This document shows, piece after piece, positions 19,351 through 27,914 of a DNA stretch of 64,000 nt (positions within the stretch are counted from its first letter, which is position 1; each line of letters begins with the position of its first letter). This DNA comes from Vallitalea guaymasensis (GTDB lineage Bacteria > Bacillota > Clostridia > Lachnospirales > Vallitaleaceae). The position numbers and the translations under genes are program-made. The stretch spans positions 1 to 64,000 of the forward strand of contig NZ_CP058561.1 in assembly GCF_018141425.1 (NCBI RefSeq). Reading direction: 5' to 3'. Below the pieces are notes generated by a model that worked only from the letters and a program-made list of their open reading frames with translations, was not told the origin of the DNA and did not search any database.

Positions 19351-19722
19351 CTATAAATCTTCTAATATTCTATTGCAAGTTTCCTGTATACTAACTATTC
19401 TATTAGCCACTATCTCTTGGCTTTGTTTGTCTTCATTAAAACTATCTAAAATTTCACTTGCATAATTATAAATCTTTTCTACGTTCTGCTTATTTATTAG
19501 AAATTTATCTACCAATTGTAATTTGTTCTCATAATTTTCAAGCTGTTTCTCACATCTCTTCAATGTATCATGAACACCTTGTCTACTAATCTTCAACTGT
19601 TCAGATATTTCTCCTAGAGAAAAATCATTCAAATGATATAATTCATATATTTCTTTCTGGTGCTTTGTTAATAGTTCACCGTAGAAATCGTATAGTAATG
19701 TTTTCTTAAAAATATTACTCAA
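19351..19722 (-). CDS. ylxM: YlxM/p13 family DNA-binding protein
   Basis: YlxM is a sigma-factor-like helix-turn-helix protein: LLYDFYGELLTKHQKEIYELYHLNDFSLGEI is the family signature, with the recognition helix near ISRQGVHDTLKR. In streptococci the homologue influences SRP assembly. The start codon is TTG, with AGGTGGTGA upstream; no in-frame ATG precedes the conserved LLYDFYGELL. The ribosome-binding site lies within the inverted repeat at 19734-19763. The length is 123 aa. Confidence 0.93.
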   Translation of the reverse strand: MSNIFKKTLLYDFYGELLTKHQKEIYELYHLNDFSLGEISEQLKISRQGVHDTLKRCEKQLENYENKLQLVDKFLINKQNVEKIYNYASEILDSFNEDKQSQEIVANRIVSIQETCNRILEDL

Positions 19723-19733
19723 AATTAAATCAC

Positions 19734-19763
19734 CACCTGTAAAGGTTATTTACTTTACAGGTG
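19734..19763. promoter_or_regulatory. 11-bp perfect inverted repeat overlapping ylxM start region
   Basis: CACCTGTAAAG and its exact complement CTTTACAGGTG are separated by 8 bases. On the minus strand the first arm begins two bases after the -10 box, so it covers the expected transcription start (about 19759); the second arm contains the AGGTG ribosome-binding site of ylxM. It could be a repressor operator or an RNA element that hides the ribosome-binding site. Confidence 0.7.
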
Positions 19764-19765
19764 GT

Positions 19766-19794
19766 ATTATATGATACTTTATTATGTTTGTCAA
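19766..19794 (-). promoter_or_regulatory. consensus sigma-A promoter of ylxM-ffh
   Basis: On the minus strand TTGACA (19789-19794), 17 bases, TATAAT (19766-19771): a full match to the vegetative consensus. It drives ylxM-ffh and probably rpsP-khpA, separating them from the smc-ftsY transcript upstream. Confidence 0.88.
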
Positions 19795-19858
19795 GCTTTT
19801 TTACTTGATATGCTAAAAATTCTTGATTATAATATGCCCAAGAGACATATTTGATATC

Positions 19859-21046
19859 CTATTCTTCAAATAAAGCACTAACAAAATCTTCTGAATTGAA
19901 CTGCTGCATATCATCTATTCCTTCACCAACACCAATATATTTAACTGGAATATTAAGCTCTGTTTGAATTGCAACTGCGATACCACCTTTTGCTGTACCA
20001 TCAAGCTTAGTAAGTACAATACCTGTGATATCCGCTATGTCTTTGAATTGCTTAGCCTGTTGTAATGCATTTTGACCTGTAGTACTATCAAGGACTAATA
20101 GAACCTCCTTATGTGCTTCTGGATATTCTCTATTAATGATCTTAAATATCTTTCTTAACTCTTCCATCAAATTCTTCTTATTGTGAAGTCTTCCTGCTGT
20201 ATCACATATTAATAGATCAGCTTCCCTTGCTTTAGCAGCTTGTACAGCATCGAACACAACTGCTCCAGGATCTGAATTCTCTTGTTGAGATATAAGTTCT
20301 ACTCCTGCTCTGTTGGACCATTCAGCTAATTGGTCTATAGCAGCTGCTCTAAAAGTATCAGCGGCAGCAAGAATTACTTTTTTCCCTTTTTGCTTATATT
20401 GATTAGCTAATTTACCAATAGTAGTAGTCTTACCTACACCATTAACACCAATTACAAGAACTACTGATTTTTTCTCTGTAAATTCATAGAGATTTTCTTC
20501 ATTTTTCATAAGTTCTTTTAACTCTTCCATCAATAACTCTCTAACACCAGCTGTGTCCTTGATTTTGTTTTCTTTCACCTTTTCTCTTAGGTCTTCAATA
20601 ATTGTCATAGCTGTATTAACACCTAAATCAGCAACTATCAGTGCCTCTTCAAGTTCCTCATAAAAATCTTCATCTATTTTTGTAAATGAACTTAGTACTT
20701 GATCTACTCCACCAAGTATATTATTTCTTGTTTTAGTAAGTCCTTTAACTAATTTACCAAAGAATCCTCTTTTTTTCTTACCTTCTTCTTGTTCTTGTGG
20801 AATCTGATTTTCTTCTTCCTCCTCATCATCATTGTCTTCTATGACTTCTTCACTTGTTATATCATCATTTTCATTACTATTATTTTCTTGTACATTAATA
20901 TTATTATCTTCTTTTATTACATCTTCTTCTATTTCTGTTCCTTCTATTTCTGATTCTTTGGCATCAACCAATTCTTGTTCATTCTCTGAAGTATTTTCTT
21001 TTTGTTCTTCTTTTGTTTTGTTTTTCTTCCAGCTAAATAAGCCCAT
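19859..21046 (-). CDS. ftsY: signal recognition particle receptor FtsY
   Basis: FtsY is the membrane-associated GTPase that docks the SRP. Residues 10-90 form a very acidic A region (runs of Glu, Asp and Asn), followed by the N domain and the G domain with GVNGVGKTTTIGKLA, DTAGRLHNK and TKLDGTAKGG. The length is 395 aa from ATG 21046, which follows AGGAGGA; an ATG at 21067 lies upstream of that site. It is placed directly after smc, as in Bacillus (rnc-smc-ftsY). Confidence 0.97.
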   Translation of the reverse strand: MGLFSWKKNKTKEEQKENTSENEQELVDAKESEIEGTEIEEDVIKEDNNINVQENNSNENDDITSEEVIEDNDDEEEEENQIPQEQEEGKKKRGFFGKLVKGLTKTRNNILGGVDQVLSSFTKIDEDFYEELEEALIVADLGVNTAMTIIEDLREKVKENKIKDTAGVRELLMEELKELMKNEENLYEFTEKKSVVLVIGVNGVGKTTTIGKLANQYKQKGKKVILAAADTFRAAAIDQLAEWSNRAGVELISQQENSDPGAVVFDAVQAAKAREADLLICDTAGRLHNKKNLMEELRKIFKIINREYPEAHKEVLLVLDSTTGQNALQQAKQFKDIADITGIVLTKLDGTAKGGIAVAIQTELNIPVKYIGVGEGIDDMQQFNSEDFVSALFEE

Positions 21047-21101
21047 TGTATATTTCCTCCTATCCATATGTCAAACTCTAGTTTCACATACGTATGTCTA
21101 T

Positions 21102-24100
21102 TTATCCTGTTAATTCATTTTCAATTAATTTTACTGAAACTCTTGTGGATATACCTTTTTCCTGCATGGTAATACCATATAAGGCATCTGCGGCTTCCAT
21201 GGTCCCTCTTCTATGTGTGATAATAATGAATTGAGTATTACCTGACAGCTTTTGCAAGTACTTAGCGAATCTTTCCACATTAGCATCATCAAGGGCTGCC
21301 TCTATCTCATCAAGAACACAGAATGGAGAAGGTTTTAATCTTTGTATTGCAAACAGTAAAGCTATTGCAGTAAAAGCTCGCTCTCCACCAGATAACAGCA
21401 TCATACTCTGTAATTTCTTTCCTGGTGGTTGTGCAACAATGTTAATTCCTGATTCCAATACATTTTCTTCGTCCACTAAATAGAGCAAACCTTTGCCCCC
21501 TCCAAATAACTCTTTGAAAACCAAGTCAAATTGGAGTTTTATTTCTTTAAACTTAATTTTAAATTGTTTAATCATTTCTTTATCAAGTTCATTAATAATT
21601 CCTATTAATTTTTCTTTAGCGACTATCAAATCTTCTTTTTGTTCTGATAGAAAATCATATCTAGTAATAACTTCTTTGTATTCTTCAATAGCATTAACGT
21701 TAACATCACCTAATGCTTTTATTGTTTCCTTCAGTTCCTTAACCTTATTCTTAAGCTGAGAGACAGTACCTAGATCATCTTTATATTCAGCTACCATATT
21801 GAAAGTTAATTCATATTCATCCCACATATAATTCGTAATATTTTCTTTTTGGAGTTCATATTTCATTTTAACATTCTGAAGTCTCATGATTTCTTTTTCT
21901 AAGAGATTAGACTTTTCACTTAGACTTTCTCTCTCTTCAAATATAGCATTCTGTTTCAATGAAATCTCTTCTTTATTCTTATTCAATATTTCTAATTCAG
22001 CATGCTTAGCCCCAATACAATCAAGAACCTCTTTAACATCCTTTTGGTATTTGTTTATTAAACTGATCTTCAATCCTATATCGTTTTTATTATTTTGTAG
22101 TTCTTCATTTAGCTTTTCTTTTTGCTTATTAATATCTTGCAGCTCATTATCTAATCTTTCTATATTCTGATTGGAACTATTCAATTTTTGTTTAGTTGAT
22201 GTCATTGTTATTTTCAGATTAGTAATTTCTTCATTTAAAGTATTTCTAGTTGCCTTCTTTTTTTGTATTGCTTCAGTAAGGCTCAACACTTTATCCTCTG
22301 CATCTGTATTTTCACTTTCAGTTCCACTAAGTTCTTCGTTGTATTTTTCTGTAGTAGCCATTAACTCAGTATTTTGATTATCTAATTCATTTAATTCTAC
22401 TTTACTGTCATTTATCTCTTGTTGCTTCTGGTTTATATCTTTAATAATTTGATTCATATTGATTTGTAATGAATTCATTTTAATATTAAGATTATGTTCT
22501 TTTGACATTAATTCCTTGGACTTGTCAGATAGGCTATTTCTTTCTTCAACTATCTTAGTCCTCTTATTTGAAGCTATTTTGATTTCTTCTGTAATTTGTT
22601 GTATCTTGTTCTTGTATTCATTCAATTCCCTTTTCCTAGAAAGAAAATTATTTGCTTTATTCTTATAGCTACCTCCAGTTAAGGAACCTCCTGGATTTAA
22701 TACTTCACCAGATAGAGTAACTATCTTCAACTTATAATTGTATTTTCTTGCTAGTGTTACAGCATTATCAATATTATCAACTATAACAACTCTGCCAAGG
22801 AGATATTTGATGATGTTATCATACATATCATCATATATGACTAAATCATTTCCATATCCAATAAAACCCTTTTCATTACTGATTGGATTATAATTATTAT
22901 TCGTTCTAATACTGGTTAACGGTAAAAAAGTGGCTCTACCGAATTTATTGGTTTTCAGGTAGTTGATCATCTTTTTTGCAGTTTCTTCTTCCTTGGTAAT
23001 AATATTCTGCACTCCGCCACCAAGAGCTGTCTCTATGGCAATTTCATATTTCTTGTCTACTTTTATTATATCTGCAACAACACCTAATACTGAATCAATA
23101 TTATTCTTTGTTTTCAATTCCATAACTTTTCTTATGCTATAATTATAACCTTCGTAATGTTCAGTTATGTCATTCAACGCATTGTATTTAGATTTATATT
23201 GATTTATCTGTTGATTATAGATGTTTAATTTTTCTTCAATATCATGCTTTGACTCATTAATTTCTTTTATCTTATCAGTGGTACTGATAGTCTCGCTCTT
23301 TGTTTGTTGCAGATCTTCTTCAACAAAAGTGATTTTTTCTTCTATTTGTTCTTTTTTATTGTTTAGTATAATAGATTCATTCTGTACTTTGTTAATTTTA
23401 TCAATCAAGAAATTTCTTCTGTTTTCAATATTTTCAAGCATAGTACTATATCTTTGTATCTTACTCTTAACTACTGTTATTTCATTGAGTCTTTCAATTA
23501 TGTTTGTTTTAATTTCTTCTATAGTTGTTTCACCAGTACTTATTTCTTCAGAAATTAATGCTAGTTGTTCTTCTTTTTCTTTTAGTTGTGATGTTAATAG
23601 TTCTATACTTGATTTTAAACTTACAATTTCTTCTTCAATAACTTTAACACTAGTAAGGTTAAGGTCATGTTTAGAATTTATTTCACTAATATTTTGTTCT
23701 ATTCGTTCATTAGTTACCTTAATAGAACTAATTCGTTCATTATTGATTTTAATATTATTTTCTATTCTTTCCTTTTCAAGATTATTTGTGGATATTTCGT
23801 CTTTTTTATTATCAATCTTAGTACCTATATCCTGCAAATCATTATTCAATTCATTATATTTTAATTTGATTTCTTCATACTTATTATTGACTGAAACAAT
23901 TTCTTCATTGGTATCTTTTTCTTTTTTGCTGATATCTTCTACATTCTTATCAAGTTTTTCATATTCTGTAATAAAAATGTTTACCTCATATTTTTTCAAT
24001 TCTTCTTTTAATGACAGGTATTTTTTAGCTACTTCTGCTTGTCCTTCCAGATTACCTTTCTGTCCTTCTAATTCCTTGATTATGTCATTTATCCTAAGAA

Positions 24101-24662
24101 GATTCTGTTTTTCCTGCTCCAATTTCTTATAAGCTTCTGATTTTCTTCTTTTGAACTTGACAATACCAGCCGCTTCATCAAATAGGTCTCTTCTATCTTC
24201 CGGTTTAGTACTTAATATTTTATCTATTTGACCTTGTCCTATTATTGAATAACCTTCTTTACCTACTCCTGTATCCAAGAATAATTCATGAATATCTTTC
24301 AGTCTGCAAGGAGTTTTATTTATGTAGAACTCACTTTCTCCTGAACGATAGACACGCCTTGAAATAGTCACCTCAAGATAATCAATAGCCATTCTTTTAT
24401 CATGGTTATCTATGGTAATATCTACTTGAGAATAACCAACAGGACGTCTGTTCTCGGTACCAGCAAAAATGACATCTTCCATCTTAGAACCTCTAAGCTG
24501 TTTAGCACTCTGAGCCCCTAGAACCCATCGTACTGCATCTGCAATATTGCTTTTACCACTACCGTTAGGTCCAACAATCCCAGTTATCCCTTCATTAAAT
24601 TCAAAATTAATCTTATTAGCAAAGGATTTGAACCCTTGTAATTCAATATTTTTTAAGTACAT
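21102..24662 (-). CDS. smc: chromosome segregation protein SMC
   Basis: SMC is the ATPase of the condensin complex that compacts and separates chromosomes. The 1186 residues show the N-terminal Walker A (GPNGSGKSNIADAVRWVLG), two long coiled-coil arms (about 170-500 and 670-1010), a hinge (about 510-650, with ETALGGGVQNI and LSGEVLNPGGSLTGG) and the C-terminal signature LLSGGERAFTAIALLFA with Walker B FCVLDEIEAALDDAN. The length is typical. The kleisin partners ScpA and ScpB are not in the window. Confidence 0.98.
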   Translation of the reverse strand: MYLKNIELQGFKSFANKINFEFNEGITGIVGPNGSGKSNIADAVRWVLGAQSAKQLRGSKMEDVIFAGTENRRPVGYSQVDITIDNHDKRMAIDYLEVTISRRVYRSGESEFYINKTPCRLKDIHELFLDTGVGKEGYSIIGQGQIDKILSTKPEDRRDLFDEAAGIVKFKRRKSEAYKKLEQEKQNLLRINDIIKELEGQKGNLEGQAEVAKKYLSLKEELKKYEVNIFITEYEKLDKNVEDISKKEKDTNEEIVSVNNKYEEIKLKYNELNNDLQDIGTKIDNKKDEISTNNLEKERIENNIKINNERISSIKVTNERIEQNISEINSKHDLNLTSVKVIEEEIVSLKSSIELLTSQLKEKEEQLALISEEISTGETTIEEIKTNIIERLNEITVVKSKIQRYSTMLENIENRRNFLIDKINKVQNESIILNNKKEQIEEKITFVEEDLQQTKSETISTTDKIKEINESKHDIEEKLNIYNQQINQYKSKYNALNDITEHYEGYNYSIRKVMELKTKNNIDSVLGVVADIIKVDKKYEIAIETALGGGVQNIITKEEETAKKMINYLKTNKFGRATFLPLTSIRTNNNYNPISNEKGFIGYGNDLVIYDDMYDNIIKYLLGRVVIVDNIDNAVTLARKYNYKLKIVTLSGEVLNPGGSLTGGSYKNKANNFLSRKRELNEYKNKIQQITEEIKIASNKRTKIVEERNSLSDKSKELMSKEHNLNIKMNSLQINMNQIIKDINQKQQEINDSKVELNELDNQNTELMATTEKYNEELSGTESENTDAEDKVLSLTEAIQKKKATRNTLNEEITNLKITMTSTKQKLNSSNQNIERLDNELQDINKQKEKLNEELQNNKNDIGLKISLINKYQKDVKEVLDCIGAKHAELEILNKNKEEISLKQNAIFEERESLSEKSNLLEKEIMRLQNVKMKYELQKENITNYMWDEYELTFNMVAEYKDDLGTVSQLKNKVKELKETIKALGDVNVNAIEEYKEVITRYDFLSEQKEDLIVAKEKLIGIINELDKEMIKQFKIKFKEIKLQFDLVFKELFGGGKGLLYLVDEENVLESGINIVAQPPGKKLQSMMLLSGGERAFTAIALLFAIQRLKPSPFCVLDEIEAALDDANVERFAKYLQKLSGNTQFIIITHRRGTMEAADALYGITMQEKGISTRVSVKLIENELTG

Positions 24663-24770
24663 ATTATCTCCTTACCTTGTACAAAATCATTAATGCTTTT
24701 TGTACCAAAGATTTATTCAATAAGATAAATTTTTCTAATCTATTATGTTTAAAACTATGCTGTAAAAATG

Positions 24771-24848
24771 ATTGGCAATGAACAATGGACAATTATTAAT
24801 TCAAATCTATTATTTTTGATAGTTGTCAATTGTACACTGTCAATTGAA
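24771..24848. repeat. imperfect inverted repeat between smc and rnc
   Basis: A left arm of about 24 bases (24771-24794) matches the complement of a right arm (24820-24844) at 19 of 24 positions, with about 26 bases between them. The arms are made of CAATTGACAA/TTGTCCATTG-like units. This looks like a small MITE or dispersed intergenic repeat; within the window I see no second copy. Confidence 0.5.
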
Positions 24849-24853
24849 TATAA

Positions 24854-25540
24854 CTAGATATTCTTAATTGCATCATACGCTCCATCTTGTTCAGCAGATT
24901 TTTTACTTCTACCTCTTCCATAACCTATTACTTTCCCTTCATGTCTAACCTCTACCATAAATAATTTGTTGTGATCAGGTCCTTTTTCCTTGACAATTAT
25001 GTATTCTATTGGTTCTTCACTTGTCTTTTGTATTATCTCTTGTAAGTGTGTTTTACTATCAATAAATAATTTTCTTTTTTCTACATCCTTTAATAATGTA
25101 TTCAAAATAAATTGTCTTGAAGCCTCTAAACCACCATCTAGATATATAGATCCAATCAAAGCTTCTACAGCATCTGATAGTACTGAAGCCCTGAATCTAC
25201 CACCTGAATTTTCTTCACCCTTACCAAGTCTAATGAATTCCCCTAATTTTATTTCGTTAGAAAAGTTTGCTAATGTTGGTTCGCATACAATACTTGCCCG
25301 AAATTTAGTCAACTCTCCTTCAAGCATGTCTGTATAATTCCTAAATAAAAAATCACTAGTTACGATTTCAAGAACTGCATCACCTAAAAATTCTAGTCTT
25401 TCATTATTTTCAAACTTAGACATCTTATGTTCATTAGCATATGAACTATGTGTTAATGCTTGAGATAATAACTTTACATTTTTAAACTTGTAGTTAATAA
25501 TCTTTTGGAATTCGTTTAAATTTTTGTATTTATTTCTCAA
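24854..25540 (-). CDS. rnc: ribonuclease III
   Basis: RNase III cleaves double-stranded RNA in rRNA and mRNA processing. The catalytic signature NERLEFLGDAVLEI and the second acidic site DAVEALIGSIYLDGG are present, followed by a C-terminal double-stranded-RNA-binding domain (THLQEIIQKTSEEPIEY to KSAEQDGAYDAI). The start codon is TTG with GGAGGAG 6 bases upstream and no better ATG nearby. The length is 228 aa. It lies upstream of smc, 191 bases away. Confidence 0.97.
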   Translation of the reverse strand: MRNKYKNLNEFQKIINYKFKNVKLLSQALTHSSYANEHKMSKFENNERLEFLGDAVLEIVTSDFLFRNYTDMLEGELTKFRASIVCEPTLANFSNEIKLGEFIRLGKGEENSGGRFRASVLSDAVEALIGSIYLDGGLEASRQFILNTLLKDVEKRKLFIDSKTHLQEIIQKTSEEPIEYIIVKEKGPDHNKLFMVEVRHEGKVIGYGRGRSKKSAEQDGAYDAIKNI

Positions 25541-25595
25541 TATGTTCTCCTCCTTCGTTAAGGTCTACTAATAAAAGCGAAAACCTTATTATTCT

Positions 25596-25625
25596 AAAAA
25601 GCAAAGCCCTTAAATGTAAGGGCTT
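25596..25625 (-). terminator. terminator after acpP
   Basis: A perfect 9-bp stem (AAGCCCTTA at 25604-25612, TAAGGGCTT at 25617-25625) has a 4-base loop. On the minus strand the tail reads TGCTTTTT. It lies 4 bases past the acpP stop and separates plsX-acpP from rnc-smc-ftsY. Confidence 0.78.
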
Positions 25626-25628
25626 CCA

Positions 25629-25865
25629 TTAGTCGTTATTAATCCTTGAGTTTATTGCTTCAATTGCATCATTGACTGTTACAATATTTTCTGCCTGATC
25701 ATTATCAATCTCAATATCAAATTCTTCTTCAAGAGCCATGATTATTTGAACTAAGTCTAAAGAATCAACGTTCAAATCATCTACAAATTTAGTATCTTTT
25801 GTGATTTGTGACTCATCCACATTTGTAAATTCAGATATAATTGAAACTAATTTTTCAAATTCCAT
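25629..25865 (-). CDS. acpP: acyl carrier protein
   Basis: ACP carries growing fatty acids on a phosphopantetheine arm. The attachment site is Ser in NVDSLDLVQ, and the acidic helix ALEEEFDIEI is typical. The length is 78 aa from ATG 25865, which follows AAGGGGG; an in-frame start at 25895 lies upstream of that site. It follows plsX after 33 bases, linking fatty-acid and phospholipid synthesis. Confidence 0.96.
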   Translation of the reverse strand: MEFEKLVSIISEFTNVDESQITKDTKFVDDLNVDSLDLVQIIMALEEEFDIEIDNDQAENIVTVNDAIEAINSRINND

Positions 25866-25898
25866 TTTTAATGCCCCCTTTTCTCTTATACTCATTAC

Positions 25899-26900
25899 TT
25901 AAATTTTTATGTTTTCCTTTATTTTTTGATTAATTTTTTGGTCTGAAAATTTCTTGCATTGTAGTATGGTATTTTTAATAGCTTTTGAGTCTGAACTACC
26001 ATGTGTTTTAACAACCAAGCCTTCCAATCCAAGTAATGGAGCGCCTCCATACTCAGAATAATCAAAGCTTTTCTTAAAATCCTTCAATGCTGGTTTTAAT
26101 AAAAGCGTCCCTATCTTAGATCTGACATTTTGTAGTAAATGCTTTTTTAACATACTAAGCATAGTTAAAGCAAAACCTTCAGTGTACTTTAAAATGATAT
26201 TACCGACAAATGCATCACAAACAAGTATATCCGCTTTACCTTCTGGTATCTCTCTAGCCTCGATATTACCGATGAAATTAATATCCTCGTTTTCTAGTAA
26301 TGAATAAGCCTCTTTTACTAAGCTATTGCCTTTGGACTTTTCTTCACCAATGTTAATTAGTGCAACCCTAGGATTCTTAACACCTAATACATTTTCAAAA
26401 TAGATAGAACCCATCTTAGCATATTGAACTAAATAACTTGCTTTTGAATCTACATTAGCACCACAATCTATTAATAAGGATACACCTTTTTTATGAGGGA
26501 TAAGTGGGGCAAGCGCAGGTCTTTCTATACCTTTGATTCTTCCTACGATAAAAGTACCTCCAGCTAGTATTGCACCAGTACTACCAGCAGAAACAAAAGC
26601 ATTCGCTTTTTTTTCTTTTACTAGATTGAGACCTTTTACTAATGAAGATTCTTTTTTTCTTCTTATAGCCATTACTGGAGACTCGCAAGTATCAATAGTT
26701 TCTTTTGCATCCACTACCTCTAGTTGTTCTTTATTATATGTGTACTTAGTAAGTTGTTCATTTATGATAATATTATTACCAACTAAATAAATCTTTATGT
26801 TACTATCATCATTAATTGATTCTATACAGCCTTTAATTATTTCATTTGGGGCATTATCGCCACCCATTGCATCCACTGCAACAGTTATCATTTCTTGCAT
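25899..26900 (-). CDS. plsX: phosphate acyltransferase PlsX
   Basis: PlsX converts acyl-ACP to acyl-phosphate, the substrate of PlsY. The N-terminus VAVDAMGGDNAPNEI, the AFVSAGSTGAILAGG segment and EYGGAPLLGLEGLVVKTHG are characteristic. Two adjacent ATG codons (26903 and 26900) follow AGAGGGTG; the second has the better spacing. It is about 333 aa. Neither an upstream fapR gene nor a clear FapR operator is visible. Confidence 0.96.
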   Translation of the reverse strand: MQEMITVAVDAMGGDNAPNEIIKGCIESINDDSNIKIYLVGNNIIINEQLTKYTYNKEQLEVVDAKETIDTCESPVMAIRRKKESSLVKGLNLVKEKKANAFVSAGSTGAILAGGTFIVGRIKGIERPALAPLIPHKKGVSLLIDCGANVDSKASYLVQYAKMGSIYFENVLGVKNPRVALINIGEEKSKGNSLVKEAYSLLENEDINFIGNIEAREIPEGKADILVCDAFVGNIILKYTEGFALTMLSMLKKHLLQNVRSKIGTLLLKPALKDFKKSFDYSEYGGAPLLGLEGLVVKTHGSSDSKAIKNTILQCKKFSDQKINQKIKENIKI

Positions 26901-26931
26901 CATTACACCCTCTAATCTACATTCTAAAAAT

Positions 26932-26960
26932 ACTATACTAAATTTTTACCATATTTTCAA
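26932..26960 (-). promoter_or_regulatory. sigma-A-type promoter of plsX-acpP
   Basis: On the minus strand TTGAAA (26955-26960), 17 bases, TATAGT (26932-26937), about 30 bases upstream of the plsX start. Confidence 0.6.
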
Positions 26961-27067
26961 TATATATTTTAAAATTTCTAGAATAGCTTATAGTATTTGA
27001 GGCAACTCTATATATGATTTTCGTAATATTCATTCATTCTTTACTAATAAAGTAACCTAAATAATTA

Positions 27068-27087
27068 AAGGCAGCATACGCTGCCTT
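27068..27087 (-). terminator. terminator hairpin after rpmF
   Basis: AAGGCAGC and GCTGCCTT form a perfect 8-bp GC-rich stem with a 4-base loop, 4 bases beyond the rpmF stop. The T-run after it on the minus strand is weak (TTAATTATTT), so termination may be incomplete. Confidence 0.65.
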
Positions 27088-27091
27088 CTAA

Positions 27092-27268
27092 TTATTCAGT
27101 TTCAATAACTACTTTATTCTTGTATGTTCCACATGACTTACAAACTCTATGAGGCATAATTAATTCCCCACACTTACTACATTTCACTAAATTAGGAGCA
27201 GTTAATTTCCAGTTAGCTCTACGTTTGTCTCTTCTAGCTTGTGATGTTTTTCTTTTTGGTACTGCCAT
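27092..27268 (-). CDS. rpmF: 50S ribosomal protein L32
   Basis: This is a short gene of 58 codons. The product begins AVPKRKTSQARRDKRRANW and carries two CxxC pairs (CSKCGE and CKSCGT) for a zinc ribbon, so it is the zinc-binding C+ form of L32. AAGGAGGTG lies 5 bases upstream of the ATG. It is 12 bases downstream of the YceD-family gene, the near-universal arrangement. Confidence 0.97.
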   Translation of the reverse strand: MAVPKRKTSQARRDKRRANWKLTAPNLVKCSKCGELIMPHRVCKSCGTYKNKVVIETE

Positions 27269-27280
27269 ATTGACACCTCC

Positions 27281-27781
27281 TTAAAACTCTTTAAATAAAT
27301 CTTTAAATACTGCTAATCTAGGGTCAATATCACTGTTATCACAGCTACAAGTAACCTTATTAAGATTAGCTCCACATTGATTACAAATTCCTTTGCACGT
27401 ATCACTACATAATACTTTCATAGGCAAATCAATGATTAATTCATTTAAAGCTAATTTCTCTAAATCAAGATTATATCCATCAATATACTGAACTTTTTCT
27501 TCATTAACATCATCAAAATTAATGTCTTTAGAAAAATTAGTTTCGATTTTATAATCTACTTCTTCCATGCATCTATCACAAGGAATCTTAAGTGTTCCTT
27601 TAACCAAACCCTCTAGATTGAATTTTCTATGACCAAGATTCGTTAACTCCAGGTCAATATGAATAACGTCATCTATTCGGTAAGTAATTCCACCAAAATT
27701 AAATTGTTTGATGCTTACATCAGTAGATATTTTTTTATTCATCCCATCATTGGATAATAAATCAGTTAAATTAAACTCCAT
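27281..27781 (-). CDS. YceD family protein (DUF177)
   Basis: DUF177 proteins are found upstream of rpmF across bacteria and are linked to 23S rRNA accumulation; the mechanism is unknown. Residues 85-95 hold IPCDRCMEEV, and the C-terminal part has a second cysteine cluster (CSDTCKGICNQCG then CSCDN), probably a zinc site. The length is 166 aa. It is driven by a consensus promoter at 27841-27869. Confidence 0.92.
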   Translation of the reverse strand: MEFNLTDLLSNDGMNKKISTDVSIKQFNFGGITYRIDDVIHIDLELTNLGHRKFNLEGLVKGTLKIPCDRCMEEVDYKIETNFSKDINFDDVNEEKVQYIDGYNLDLEKLALNELIIDLPMKVLCSDTCKGICNQCGANLNKVTCSCDNSDIDPRLAVFKDLFKEF

Positions 27782-27840
27782 ATTAACACCCCAATCACAA
27801 TTTTATTTTGAAAGGGAAACGTATAAAATAACCACATGTA

Positions 27841-27869
27841 ATTATACATATCAAATATACTTTTGTCAA
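27841..27869 (-). promoter_or_regulatory. consensus sigma-A promoter of yceD-rpmF
   Basis: On the minus strand TTGACA (27864-27869), 17 bases, TATAAT (27841-27846): a perfect match, about 60 bases upstream of the start codon. Confidence 0.88.
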
Positions 27870-27914
27870 CATTTTTAACAAATTTATGGTAGAATATTCA
27901 TTAATTAAGTTTAA

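Noticed and set aside
23221-24132. 303-codon plus-strand ORF opposite smc
   Set aside because: It is an antisense shadow of the smc coiled coil: low-complexity Ser/Leu/Ile product, no ribosome-binding site of note, and smc is certain.
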